DNA of 64,000 nt. Origin: Arthrobacter zhaoxinii (lineage in GTDB: Bacteria > Actinomycetota > Actinomycetes > Actinomycetales > Micrococcaceae). Positions within the stretch are counted from its first letter, which is position 1; the number at the start of each line of letters is the position of its first letter. Shown here piece by piece: positions 55,973 through 64,000 of the stretch. The DNA is taken from contig NZ_JANFLT010000006.1 in assembly GCF_024385505.1 (NCBI RefSeq), positions 186,001 through 250,000 of the forward strand, in the 5' to 3' direction. The notes beneath the pieces are model-generated. The model was not told where the DNA came from. It did not search any database and saw only the letters and a list, made by a program, of their open reading frames with translations. Position numbers and translations under genes: made by a program.

Positions 55973-57082
55973 TTAGTTTGTGTAGACAGGTTCTTTGCCT
56001 GCGCCGGACTTCGCTGCGCGCTTGTTGCGCACAATCGAGGAAGCCAGCGACGCAAGGATGAAGACGACACCGATCAGGCCGGTGAAGATCTCGTTGATCT
56101 CGATTTCGATGGTGAGCAGCAGGATGGTTGCCAGGGCGCCGATGGCCCAGTGCGCACCGTGGTCCAGGTAAACGAACTCGTCCAGGGTGCCCTGCCGCAC
56201 CAGGAACACGGTCAGGGACCGGACGAAGATGGCACCGATCAGGCCGAGGCCCAGAGCGATGATGATCGGGTCCGAGGTGATGGCGAAGGCGCCGATGACG
56301 CCGTCGAAGGAGAAGGACGCGTCAATGACTTCCAGGTAGAGGAAGAGCATGAAGGCGGCCTTGCCGGTGGCCTTCACGAGTTCGCCGTTGCCGGACTTCG
56401 GAGCACGTGCCTCTGCATCGTCGGCGTCGAAATCGTCGTCGCCGTCGACGTCGAACATGTCACCCAGGCCGGTGACCAGCAGGTAGGTGATCAAGCCGGC
56501 AGCGCCGGCGACGAAGACGTCGGTGGTGTGCGAGGGATCCGAGCGTCCGCCGGCGGCCAGCAGGGCACCGAGGCCGACGATCAGGGAAGCGCCGTTGACC
56601 TTGCCGATCTTGGCGAACGGGGTTTCCAGCCAGCGCAGCCAGCGGATGTCGCGGTCTTCGAACATAAAGTCCAGGAAGAGCATCAGCAGGAACAGGCCGC
56701 CGAAGGCGGCGATCTGCGGGTGCGCCTCGTGGAGGAGGTAGCCGTAGCTGCCCGGCTCATCCGGGTCGCCCTTCTCGAGGGCCAGCTGCAGGGCTTCGAT
56801 CGGGTTGATGCTGGCGGTAATGCCCACAATGACCAGCGGGAACACGATGCGCATGCCGACGACGGCGATCAGGATGCCCACGGTGAGGAACATCTTCTGC
56901 CAGAAGACGCTCATTTTTTCGAGGATGCGCGCGTTGACCACGGCATTGTCGAAGCTAAGGCTGATTTCCAAGACGCCCAGGATGGCGCAGAGGATGAGTG
57001 CCTCTACCCCGCCGTAGAAGAACGCCGTAACCAGCGCAGCGGCCGTAACAACAAACGACCAACCGAAAGTTTTGAAAAACAC
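55973..57082 (-). CDS. TerC/Alx-like DUF475 membrane protein
   Basis: 369 residues from GTG 57082 with AAGGAG about 11 nt upstream. Eight or more membrane helices; SLSFDNAVVNARIL and IDASFSFDGVIGAFAI are the two symmetrical TerC/Alx ion-binding motifs (FDN / FDG). The acidic loop FDVDGDDDFDADDAEA between halves is unusual and could bind cations. Probably a metal-ion exporter or Ter-membrane anchor. First gene of the leftward operon; its promoter must lie in 57083-57324, where no clean -10/-35 is visible. Confidence 0.9.
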   Translation of the reverse strand: MFFKTFGWSFVVTAAALVTAFFYGGVEALILCAILGVLEISLSFDNAVVNARILEKMSVFWQKMFLTVGILIAVVGMRIVFPLVIVGITASINPIEALQLALEKGDPDEPGSYGYLLHEAHPQIAAFGGLFLLMLFLDFMFEDRDIRWLRWLETPFAKIGKVNGASLIVGLGALLAAGGRSDPSHTTDVFVAGAAGLITYLLVTGLGDMFDVDGDDDFDADDAEARAPKSGNGELVKATGKAAFMLFLYLEVIDASFSFDGVIGAFAITSDPIIIALGLGLIGAIFVRSLTVFLVRQGTLDEFVYLDHGAHWAIGALATILLLTIEIEINEIFTGLIGVVFILASLASSIVRNKRAAKSGAGKEPVYTN

Positions 57083-57324
57083 TCTGCTTGCAGCTCCTTC
57101 AGTTCCTGCGCGCAGCCGGTGGGGGCGGGAAGGGCAAAAACCAAGTAGGGGATGGATGAATCCGAAACGAATTAGGCTTCAGTATGTCGCACCCCGGAGG
57201 CCACGGGCAACTACCCTCCGTTGGCGTCGGCGGGGATGCCCGCGCCGATTGGCCGGTGGCCCCCGCGGTCTGAAAAGATAATGGAAAGGCTGCTTACGAG
57301 GGCACCCATTTGAAGGAGGACTGC

Positions 57325-57630
57325 ATGCAGGACGAAATGTATGGGAACGGCAATGCGGAACCGGTCATGAACATCCCGGCGGCCGACGTCGTCAGCGGCG
57401 GGGCATCCGCGGCAGCACCCGCCGAGGTGGATCCGGCCGAGGTCGCCATTCTGGCCCAGGCGGAGGACCCCGGAACAGATCCCCTTCGGCTGCAGGAGCT
57501 GGCCACCGACCATCCGCTGGCCCGGCCGGCTGTTGCCGCCAACCCGGCTGCCGGCCCGGAACTGCTCGAATGGCTGGGTGCGCTCGGCGACGCCGGCGTG
57601 AACGAAGCCCTGGCCCGCCGCGGCCGCTAA
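57325..57630 (+). CDS. Small protein with LRV-like repeat (variant leucine-rich repeat)
   Basis: 101 residues from ATG 57325, preceded by AAGGAGG at the right distance. After a variable N-terminal third, DPLRLQELATDHPLARPAVAANPAAGPELLEWL matches the repeat unit of LRV proteins (one unit and a half). Such domains mediate protein contact. Stands alone between the divergent Ter operon and the convergent rskA. Confidence 0.75.
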   Translation: MQDEMYGNGNAEPVMNIPAADVVSGGASAAAPAEVDPAEVAILAQAEDPGTDPLRLQELATDHPLARPAVAANPAAGPELLEWLGALGDAGVNEALARRGR

Positions 57631-57642
57631 GCCGTTCTTTCC

Positions 57643-57700
57643 GCTTAAACGGAACATCCCGCCGCACAAAAGCCTGTGCGGCGGGATGCTGCGTTTAAGC
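57643..57700. terminator. Bidirectional terminator between convergent genes
   Basis: Nested hairpin: CATCCCGCCGCACA (57655-57668) pairs perfectly with TGTGCGGCGGGATG (57675-57688), and an outer GCTTAAAC (57643) pairs with GTTTAAGC (57693-57700). It lies between the LRV gene and rskA and serves both strands. Confidence 0.85.
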
Positions 57701-57707
57701 CGTGCAC

Positions 57708-58484
57708 TCAGATTTCGGCGACGGCGACGATCGGGAAGGTGGGGGTGCTGGATCCGCCCGCCGGTTCGACGGTCAGCGCCACGGCTCCGGCCCGGGCTAC
57801 GTCACCGCTGAGCCAGATGCTGACGTCTCCACCGGCGAAGTGCGTATCCGGAACGGGGGTCTCACCCTCGAGCAGCCACAACTGGTACTCCTGCCCCTCG
57901 CCGGGATCGGGCAGGGCATCCGCTACGAACAAAGCTGCGTCTTCCTCGCGGGAAACGAGCAGAGTGGCCGGGTTTCCGTTGACGTCCACGCGGTGCGTGG
58001 CAACGTCCGGTGCGGCCAGCAGCCGGTTTTCCCGGTCCTGTTCCTGCGCTGCCTGCTGCTCCTGCTGGCGCTGCTCCGACTGGGCCCCGAGGGTCCATCC
58101 GGCCACGGCGATTCCCGGAAGCAGGACCGCGGCTGCAGCTGCGGCCAGCAGGCGGCGGCCGCGGCGGCGGCGTCGTTCGTCCAAGGAGACGACGGCGGCC
58201 GGCTCGGCTTGGAGGTCCGGCTGCTCTGTCCGGGGGCCGGGCAGCGGCCGGGTGCCGTGGACGGCGGAGAGCACGGAGGCGCGCAGGGCGGGCGGGGGAG
58301 TCGAGTCCGTTCCGGCGGCCAGATCGGCGGTGACCTCCGCGTACTCGGCCAGCTCGGCCCGGCAGCGGGGGCAGTCCGCCAGATGCTGTTCGAATGCGTC
58401 CCGCTCGGCCGGTTCCAGGGCGTCCACGGCGTACAGCGGTGCCAGCTCATGGATATCCCCGCTGTTGTGGCTGTGCTCGTTCAT
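57708..58484 (-). CDS. rskA: Anti-sigma-K factor RskA
   Basis: 258 residues. Zinc-type anti-sigma N-terminus (HELAPLYAVDALEPAER, then HLADCPRCRAEL), one membrane helix (about 112-132: LLAAAAAAVLLPGIAVAGW), and an extracytoplasmic domain (VNGNPATLLVSREEDAA ... EGQEYQLWLLEG) of the RskA C-terminal type. Holds SigK inactive at the membrane until proteolysis. Start overlaps the sigK stop (ATGA), so the two are translationally coupled. Confidence 0.93.
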   Translation of the reverse strand: MNEHSHNSGDIHELAPLYAVDALEPAERDAFEQHLADCPRCRAELAEYAEVTADLAAGTDSTPPPALRASVLSAVHGTRPLPGPRTEQPDLQAEPAAVVSLDERRRRRGRRLLAAAAAAVLLPGIAVAGWTLGAQSEQRQQEQQAAQEQDRENRLLAAPDVATHRVDVNGNPATLLVSREEDAALFVADALPDPGEGQEYQLWLLEGETPVPDTHFAGGDVSIWLSGDVARAGAVALTVEPAGGSSTPTFPIVAVAEI

Positions 58485-59134
58485 GATTGACCCCCCAATG
58501 CTGACCGAAGCTTCTTCAACCCGTCCCGGATACGGGCTTTGGCCGTACCCAACGGAATATCCAGTCGTACGGCTACCTCCTGGTAGGTGAATCCCTGGTA
58601 GTAGGCGAGGGCAACCGCTTCGCGCTGGAGCGGCGTGAGTGAGCTCAGACCGTTCCGCACCTCATGGGTTTTCATGCCCTGCTCCACCTCCTGCCACGTC
58701 TGGTCCACCGGTGTTCCGGTCCGCTGGTCCTCATAGGTCTGTTCCCGGTCCCGTTCACGGGACACCTGGCGCACCCGGTCGACAGCCCTGCGGTGCGCAA
58801 GGGTGCCTAACCATCCAAGCACCGTTCCCCGGGCCGGGTCGAAGCGGGCCGACTGCTGCCAGGCCATCAGGTAAACCTCCTGGACAACTTCAGCTGCGAT
58901 CTCCGGAGACCGGGTCACCCGTACCGCCAGTCCGTACACCCTGGACGACGTGGCATCGTAGAGGGCCGCGAAACCGGCCTCGTCACCTTCCCCGCACCGC
59001 CGCACCAGCTCTGCGAGCTCGCTCCCGCGGTCATCCGGCGCGGCATCCGGCACGGCAGCCGGCACGGCAGCCGGTGCCGCTGCGGGCGAATGCCGGGCCG
59101 GGAAATCCGCCGGGCCCATCCCGGGGTCAGTCAT
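58481..59134 (-). CDS. sigK: ECF RNA polymerase sigma factor SigK
   Basis: 217 residues from ATG 59134. After a Pro/Ala-rich head come region 2 (ALYDATSSRVYGLAVRVTRSPEIAAEVVQEVYLMAWQ) and region 4 (LTPLQREAVALAYYQGFTYQEVAVRLDIPLGTAKARIRDGL). Partner of RskA. In mycobacteria SigK controls secreted antigens and its own operon; here the divergent secreted CHRD-like protein is a likely target. The reading further upstream to 59779 is not supported. Confidence 0.92.
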   Translation of the reverse strand: MTDPGMGPADFPARHSPAAAPAAVPAAVPDAAPDDRGSELAELVRRCGEGDEAGFAALYDATSSRVYGLAVRVTRSPEIAAEVVQEVYLMAWQQSARFDPARGTVLGWLGTLAHRRAVDRVRQVSRERDREQTYEDQRTGTPVDQTWQEVEQGMKTHEVRNGLSSLTPLQREAVALAYYQGFTYQEVAVRLDIPLGTAKARIRDGLKKLRSALGGQS

Positions 59135-59456
59135 GGGCTCCCACAGGTCATCCCTTCGGCGGCGGCGCCCCGCCGAGGCTACGGACGGGGATATGTTCGC
59201 TGAGAACACTGCCATACTTTCGCACCAAGCTTCGACCCGCCCGGTGCCGTAAACCCGTGAAGAGTTCTTCATGCCCGGTGTTCGCAGCCAACCGCTTGCC
59301 GGACGGGTGCCGCTCCCGTCCCTTGCGTGCAGGTAGCCGGTGCAGATTTCAAAGTATTTCTTCCCGGCACCCATCCGGCAGGGGATCGGCTCCGAACCTT
59401 CCATGTCTAACCACCGATGCACACACGTGCACACCGACACGACGAAGGAACCGATC
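59135..59456. other. 322-bp divergent region between sigK and the CHRD gene
   Basis: Holds the candidate SigK promoter at 59371-59397. No ORF with start signals is convincing; the minus-strand extension of the sigK frame into this region has no ribosome site. No clear promoter for sigK itself was found. Confidence 0.5.
59371..59397 (+). promoter_or_regulatory. Possible SigK-type promoter
   Basis: CCATCC (59371-59376), 15-bp spacer, CCGAAC (59392-59397), about 60 bp before the CHRD start. From memory SigK promoters have CCATCC and CCGAAT with 16-17 bp; the spacer is 1-2 bp short, so confidence is moderate. Confidence 0.4.
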
Positions 59457-60230
59457 ATGAACAAGAAGATGCGCCTGCTTGCCGTTCCCACCCTGGCCCT
59501 GGGTGCACTGGCCCTCTCGACGGCCCCGGCCATGGCCCACGGCGAAGACTCCTGGTCGAGCCAGGCCACGTTGAACACCATGAATAATTCCGGCACCACC
59601 GGCCAGGCCATGGTGGAGGTACACGGCATGGAGGCCAAGGTAACGGTCAACGTTTCCGGTGCGGCAGAGACGTTCATGGACGGTCCCTTCCCGCACGCCC
59701 AGCACATCCACATCGCCGCCCAGGGCGTCTGCCCCGGGCCCGACGCCGACACGGACGGCGACGGCGTCGTCAACACCACCGAGGGCCACCCGTTCTACGG
59801 CCACATCGGCAACTCGCTCACCACCGAAGGCGACACCAGCGCAGACTCCGCACTGGCCGTGGAGCGGTTCCCGGGCGGATCCGCCTACACGTATGAGCGC
59901 ACCTTCGAACTGACTCCGGAGACCGCAGCATCGCTGAAGGACGGATCTGCAGTAGTGGTAGTCCACGGCGTTGATCCGACTCTGATGCCCGCCGCCGCGT
60001 CTGAGAAGATGTCCGACCTTGACCCGTCGCTGCCTGCCGCTGCGACCCTTCCGGCCGCCTGCGGCACCCTGGCCGGCTCACAGATGGATGCCATGCCCGA
60101 AGGCGGAGCTGACACCGGTGTGGAGGCAGCAGCCAGCAACGGCAACACCGCCGGAATTGCCGTAGCCGGCGCCGGTGTCCTGGCCATGGGCGGCGCCGCG
60201 ATGGTTCTCCGCCGTCGTGCCAACGCCTAA
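59457..60230 (+). CDS. Secreted CHRD-like protein with C-terminal membrane helix
   Basis: 257 residues from ATG 59457, AAGGA 8 nt upstream. Signal peptide ends near APAMAHG; the folded domain contains GMEAKVTVNVSGAAETFMDGPFPHAQHIHI and later AVVVVHGVDPT, the CHRD pattern (H.HIH and V.HG), with an acidic Ca-like loop DADTDGDGVVN. The end is a Gly/Ala helix and RRRANA, as in wall-exposed proteins, but no LPXTG sorting site is present. Lies between sigK (divergent) and a sortase gene, suggesting a SigK-regulated envelope protein. Confidence 0.85.
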   Translation: MNKKMRLLAVPTLALGALALSTAPAMAHGEDSWSSQATLNTMNNSGTTGQAMVEVHGMEAKVTVNVSGAAETFMDGPFPHAQHIHIAAQGVCPGPDADTDGDGVVNTTEGHPFYGHIGNSLTTEGDTSADSALAVERFPGGSAYTYERTFELTPETAASLKDGSAVVVVHGVDPTLMPAAASEKMSDLDPSLPAAATLPAACGTLAGSQMDAMPEGGADTGVEAAASNGNTAGIAVAGAGVLAMGGAAMVLRRRANA

Positions 60231-60259
60231 GACTGAACCTCGCTGAAGCGCCGATTCCC

Positions 60260-60491
60260 ATGACGGCATCCAGCCACGGCCGCCGCGCTTCTCCTGCTCG
60301 CCGGGTGCACCGGCTCATCCTCCCCGGAGGCCGGAGCACCCACGGGTACAACGACGGCGGCGTCCCCGTCGATCACACCGAGTCCGTCTCTCACGCCGGG
60401 CCCGTCTCTCACGCCCGGCCCGGCCCCCGACCCCAGTCGGTCCGCCGCCCCGACAACGGATCAGTCACCGGTCCTGGCCCCGTCCGCCCCC
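60260..60491 (+). pseudogene. Lipoprotein-signal and Pro/Thr linker of the sortase, apparently frameshifted from its start
   Basis: The frame of the sortase continues upstream through a P/S/T-rich linker to a lipobox reading ALLLLAGC, but has no ATG/GTG/TTG between the stop at 60261 and 60492. The natural start ATG at 60260 is in another frame. One inserted base near 60280-60288 (within GGCCGCCGCGCTT) would join MTASSHGRR to the lipobox. So this is a frameshift mutation, a sequencing/assembly error, or use of a CTG start. Confidence 0.55.
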
Positions 60492-60929
60492 GTGTCCTTG
60501 TCCATCCCGGCCAGCGGCACCGACTCCACGCTCCTGCACCTGGGGCTGCGGGAGGACGGTTCCCTCGACGTACCGCCGGAGCAGCCGGGCTCGCCGGCGA
60601 GCTGGTACACGGGCTCGCCCACTCCCGGGGAACGCGGCCCTGCGGTCCTGCTGGGTCACGTCAACGCCACCGACGGCGGCGAGGGCGTCTTCGCGGGCCT
60701 GCGTACCTTGAAGCCCGGCGACCGGCTCGAAATTGCACGGGAAGACGGGACCACGGCGGCGTTCGTCGTCGACCGCGGTGAACAGTACGGCAAGGACACC
60801 TTCCCGACGCTTGAGGTTTACGGAAACACAGCCGGCGCAGAACTACGCCTCGTCACCTGCGACGGCTTCGACCCCGCGACCGGAACCTTCGACGACAACT
60901 ACGTCGTGTACGCCACCCTCGCCCGCTGA
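60492..60929 (+). CDS. Class F sortase (catalytic domain)
   Basis: 145 residues from GTG 60492, only the mature domain: VSLSIPASGTDSTLLHLGL, PASWYTGSPTPGERGPAVLLGHVN with the catalytic His, LRLVTCDGFD with the Cys, then a conserved NYVVYA. Transpeptidase that attaches surface proteins. The full gene probably includes the upstream signal region (60260-60491), so the 60492 start is provisional. Neighbour of a secreted CHRD protein that shows no LPXTG, so its substrate is elsewhere. Confidence 0.85.
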   Translation: MSLSIPASGTDSTLLHLGLREDGSLDVPPEQPGSPASWYTGSPTPGERGPAVLLGHVNATDGGEGVFAGLRTLKPGDRLEIAREDGTTAAFVVDRGEQYGKDTFPTLEVYGNTAGAELRLVTCDGFDPATGTFDDNYVVYATLAR

Positions 60930-60933
60930 ACCT

Positions 60934-60959
60934 TGTCCCTCCTGGCCGCAGGAGGGACA
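60934..60959 (+). terminator. Terminator after the sortase
   Basis: TGTCCCTCCTG / CAGGAGGGACA, perfect 11-bp stem with loop GCCG, 4 nt after the stop codon. No T-tract. Confidence 0.65.
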
Positions 60960-61091
60960 GCGTCGGATACCCCCTCTCCCGTCCCGTAGCCCGGCCTGGC
61001 TGCGTGCTAGGGTCATGTGCGATACGTATCTGTTGGCTCGGGGGGACCATCACTTACTCCTTCCGGGTCCTCGCTGACACCTGGGGGAGTC

Positions 61092-63455
61092 GTGAAACAC
61101 TGCACGTCCTGCGGCGCTGAACTACAGCCGCACTGGAAATTCTGTACCAACTGCCAGGCGCCGCAGCCTGCAGCGACGGGCAGCGAAACCACCGCAACGC
61201 CGGCAGCGGAAGCCGGCTCTCCTCAGCCCGACGAGTTCCAGACGCAGCAGTTCGAGCAGCCTCCGGCACAGCAGGCGCAGCCGACGCAGCAGTTCGAGCA
61301 GCCTCCGGCACAGCAGGCACAGCAGGCACAGCAGGCGCAGCCGACTCCGACGGGCATTCCTACGGCGCCGACCTCGGTATTCGATCCGCCTGTGGCGGCC
61401 CCCGCGGCAAGCCTTGCCCACTCCGGATCAGTCCAGAGCAGTCCCCTCGCCGCAGGTCCTACTGACGGTGGATCGAACGACGGCGGGCCCTCCGGTCCGC
61501 AGGGACCCGCCGGATCCGGCACACCGTCGTCGGGCGGCAAGAAGCGCTCCCGCAGGACGATCATCCTGGTCTCCGTGCTGGCCCTCCTCGTGGTCCTGGG
61601 CCTGGGGGCGTTCCTCTTCGTACAGAACATGATCCGCGGCGGCGCCGGGTCCGCGGAAAGCGCTGCGGACAAGATGGTGGAGGCCATTGAGTCCAAGGAC
61701 TTCATCGGACTGGCCACCATGGTCCCGCCGGAAGAACGCGAACCGCTCCAGCGCCTCCAGGAACATCTGATGGACAAGGCCGAGGATTTTCGGCTGGAGG
61801 ATGCGATCAACAAGGTCGCCGACGAAGAAGCGGAACTCGACGATGACCTGACCTTCGACGGCATCAGCATCACGTTCGACGGCGTGGAGCCCGAGATTAC
61901 CGAGATTGACGATTCCACCGCGCTGATCAAGTACACCTCCGGTGAGGCACGGTTCCAGCTGGATCCGGCCGAAACCACCGGAGCCATCCGCTCCGCACTC
62001 GAGGCCTCCGGCCACGAGGACGAGGAAAAGATCGATGAAACCGTCCAGCTCAACGAACTGGGACCGGACGGCTCTCCGCTGACCCTGGTGGCCACCGAAC
62101 GCGGCGGCCGGTGGTACGTGAGCCCGATGTACAGCATCACCGAAATGGTCAGCGAGAGCGAAGGCTATGACCATGGCAGCATTCCCGAATCAGCGGGCGG
62201 CAGCGACAGCCCGGCTGCAGCAGCGCAGGCCGCAGTGGAAGCAGTACCGGATGTGATGTCCGAAGGAAGCGTGAATCCGCTGGCCGGGACGCTGTCCATC
62301 CACGAAGGCAGCCTGCTGTTCCTCTACCAGGATCTGTTCGACGACGCCCTGGCCGGGGCAGGCGGGGAAGAGCTGAACATCGGCGACGTGCGCTTCACGG
62401 AAGGCGAGAAGGACGGCGACCGTGCCGTCGCCGTCGTCGAAAACATCACTGTCGAAAGCGAATACGGCGACAAGCTCACCCTGACCGGCGACTGCATCGA
62501 GGGCGAGCGGGAATCCGACAGCATCTGCTTCGGCGATTCCGGTTACTCCATAGAGCCTTCCATGCAGATGCTGGGCGGCGCGAAGATCATGAGCCTGACC
62601 ACCATCAAGGAGGACGGCGAGTGGCGGGTGAGCCTGGGGCACACCGTCACGGACTGGATTATTAACTGGACCGATTCCCTGACCCGTGAGCAGGCCCTGG
62701 CCATGCTGCAGCTCGCGAACGCCGAGGACGCCACCGGAGATATCAGCGTGGAGGAAGCCACCGAGGTGGAGTTCAACTCGGCCGGCTTCGCGGTCCTGAA
62801 CCTCACTGTGGAGGAGGAGACTGCGCTGACCTCTGAAGACGACTACGAGTTCAGTGACATGGCGGTGTACTCCGCGGACGGCAAGGAGTTGGTTGGCGAC
62901 CTGGGGTACGGCGATGAAATCCCCGCCGGGGATTACAAGCTCGTGGTCTTTGCCGGTTCGGAATGGCAGGAGGGGTTCGCCGAAAAGGGCAACGACTTCG
63001 AATACTCCGCCGAACTTACGCTCGTTGAGGATGAGCCGTACGACTTTGACTCTTCGGATTACCCATCGGATGAATCGGAGTACCCATCGGATGAATCGGA
63101 TTATTCGACGGAATCCCTGCCGTCCGGCTCGTATCTCACCACCGACTTCGGCGTGCTGACCACGGAGTCCGCGGAAGATTCCGTGAAGAGCCACACCATC
63201 TCGGGCACTGACGTTGCAGCTGATTTGGAAATCAGCGCCTTCGGCTCATCGAGCTCTTCAACGGTGCTGGGCATCACGCTTGACGGTAAGGAACAGAAGC
63301 TTGAAATCCCGAAGGGCGGGACGGACGCAACCGAGCTTGTCATTGCCTACCCCAATGACGGCAAGGACCACGAGCTGAAGGTCCAAATACTGTCCACAAG
63401 TTCCGAGAGCGAATCCGTGCTCGTGAGCTATACGGCGGCGCTCAAAACGAAGTAG
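61092..63455 (+). CDS. Zinc-ribbon membrane protein with multiple extracytoplasmic domains
   Basis: 787 residues from GTG 61092 (GGGGGAG directly upstream). A zinc ribbon CTSCG ... CTNCQ lies at the N-terminus, then a Gln/Pro/Ala linker with QQFEQPPAQQAQ repeats, one membrane helix (about 155-178: TIILVSVLALLVVLGLGAFLFV), and a large outside part with at least two beta-rich domains and an acidic SDYPSDESEYPSDE repeat near 62-63.1 kb. Organisation suggests a sensor or wall-linked protein. Terminator follows. Function unknown. Confidence 0.75.
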   Translation: MKHCTSCGAELQPHWKFCTNCQAPQPAATGSETTATPAAEAGSPQPDEFQTQQFEQPPAQQAQPTQQFEQPPAQQAQQAQQAQPTPTGIPTAPTSVFDPPVAAPAASLAHSGSVQSSPLAAGPTDGGSNDGGPSGPQGPAGSGTPSSGGKKRSRRTIILVSVLALLVVLGLGAFLFVQNMIRGGAGSAESAADKMVEAIESKDFIGLATMVPPEEREPLQRLQEHLMDKAEDFRLEDAINKVADEEAELDDDLTFDGISITFDGVEPEITEIDDSTALIKYTSGEARFQLDPAETTGAIRSALEASGHEDEEKIDETVQLNELGPDGSPLTLVATERGGRWYVSPMYSITEMVSESEGYDHGSIPESAGGSDSPAAAAQAAVEAVPDVMSEGSVNPLAGTLSIHEGSLLFLYQDLFDDALAGAGGEELNIGDVRFTEGEKDGDRAVAVVENITVESEYGDKLTLTGDCIEGERESDSICFGDSGYSIEPSMQMLGGAKIMSLTTIKEDGEWRVSLGHTVTDWIINWTDSLTREQALAMLQLANAEDATGDISVEEATEVEFNSAGFAVLNLTVEEETALTSEDDYEFSDMAVYSADGKELVGDLGYGDEIPAGDYKLVVFAGSEWQEGFAEKGNDFEYSAELTLVEDEPYDFDSSDYPSDESEYPSDESDYSTESLPSGSYLTTDFGVLTTESAEDSVKSHTISGTDVAADLEISAFGSSSSSTVLGITLDGKEQKLEIPKGGTDATELVIAYPNDGKDHELKVQILSTSSESESVLVSYTAALKTK

Positions 63456-63461
63456 CAGGCG

Positions 63462-63492
63462 CCCCGGCGCAGTTGTTCAGCCTGCGCCGGGG
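63462..63492 (+). terminator. Hairpin after the zinc-ribbon membrane protein
   Basis: CCCCGGCGCAG pairs with CTGCGCCGGGG around a 9-nt loop, 7 nt after the stop codon. Confidence 0.6.
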
Positions 63493-63543
63493 TCTGCCGG
63501 AGAACCGGCCCCAAATGATTTCTGAAATTCCAAGGAAGGCGTT

Positions 63544-64000
63544 ATGAAATTCTGTCCCGAATGCGGCAAACAACAAGAACCGGGGGGCCGGTTCTGTGCA
63601 GAGTGCGGTTACGCCGTCGGCGCCGCACCTGGTGCCTCCGCGCCTGCTGTCGAACCCGTTGCCTCCGCGCCTGCTGTCGAACCCCGGATGCCGGTGGCCG
63701 GGACACCGGACGCCGAGTCCACAGTAGAGCCGCAGCTCGCCGCCGTCGGGCCTTCCGGCCAGCCGGTCCAGCCGGTTCAGCCGGGCCAGCCGCCTTACGG
63801 CCAGCACGGCCAGGGCTACGGCCAGCCGCATTACGGCCAGCCAGGCCAGCCGATCCAGCAGCAGCGTCAAGAGCAGCAGTATCCGGGGAACAGCACCTCC
63901 GGTTACGGCCAGGCCCAGGCGCCTACGCAGGTCGGAGCCAGGCGGCCGTCCGCCTTTGCCGGAGTTCCGGTCAGCGATTACGTCCGGGACGGCCTAGCCG
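63544..64000 (+). CDS. Zinc-ribbon protein, cut by the window end
   Basis: 152 codons visible from ATG 63544 (AAGGAAGG upstream), still open. Zinc ribbon CPECG ... CAECG at the N-terminus like the upstream gene, then a long Gln/Gly/Pro/Tyr-rich linker (PYGQHGQGYGQ-type repeats). Probably a membrane protein related to its neighbour; the rest lies outside the window. Confidence 0.8.
   Translation, partial: MKFCPECGKQQEPGGRFCAECGYAVGAAPGASAPAVEPVASAPAVEPRMPVAGTPDAESTVEPQLAAVGPSGQPVQPVQPGQPPYGQHGQGYGQPHYGQPGQPIQQQRQEQQYPGNSTSGYGQAQAPTQVGARRPSAFAGVPVSDYVRDGLA

Overview
The window is high-GC actinobacterial DNA, most like a Micrococcaceae/Arthrobacter-type chromosome. That placement is inference from a SigK/RskA pair, a large Ter stress operon, EspR-like HTH proteins, a class F sortase and codon use; there is no rRNA or marker gene to fix it. 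I see no integrase, transposase, tRNA or CRISPR array.

Left edge to about 27 kb is a defence-type island. A truncated AddB/RecB-like PD-(D/E)XK nuclease gene runs off the left end (1-1553). Then come a sigma-region-4-like HTH/zinc-ribbon protein (1637-2893), an RNase H-fold protein (2931-3854), a 2153-residue HEPN-DUF4011-helicase-REase protein of the Hhe type (4149-10610) and, most striking, one 934-residue polypeptide joining an SF2 helicase, an almost complete housekeeping-type sigma-70 factor and a NusG-type KOW domain (10683-13487). To its right is a co-directional cluster: Vsr endonuclease, C5-cytosine methyltransferase, and three genes whose order, sizes and P-loop types recall DndF/DndG/DndH (DptFGH), without any phosphorothioation (dndA-E) gene. 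A strong terminator closes this cluster; a NERD-helicase gene and an 80-residue partner, on the opposite strand, follow.

27-31 kb holds arcA and arcD (arginine deiminase and arginine/ornithine antiporter) plus a decayed, internally deleted arcA copy. 31-39 kb has an EcsC-family protein, two PAP2-like membrane proteins, a YkvI transporter, and a coupled ImmA/IrrE protease - membrane protein - PAP2 - HTH cluster. Beside it is a promoter sitting on a perfect 28-bp palindrome and leading into a region with no obvious gene. A divergent MFS exporter/TetR pair follows. 39-46 kb holds two paralogous proline-rich membrane proteins, a divergent glutaryl-CoA dehydrogenase/thiolase pair, a lipoprotein and small hypotheticals.

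46-57 kb is one long leftward Ter operon: TerC-like DUF475, three TerD, TelA, an unrecognised protein, a fourth TerD, another unrecognised protein, a CitE-like lyase, a phosphoribosyltransferase-StiP protein and a HAD hydrolase, most of them abutting or overlapping. 57-64 kb has an LRV-like small protein, sigK-rskA, a secreted CHRD-like protein with a possible SigK promoter, a class F sortase whose lipoprotein signal lies upstream in frame but without a start codon, and two zinc-ribbon membrane/secreted proteins, the last cut by the window end.
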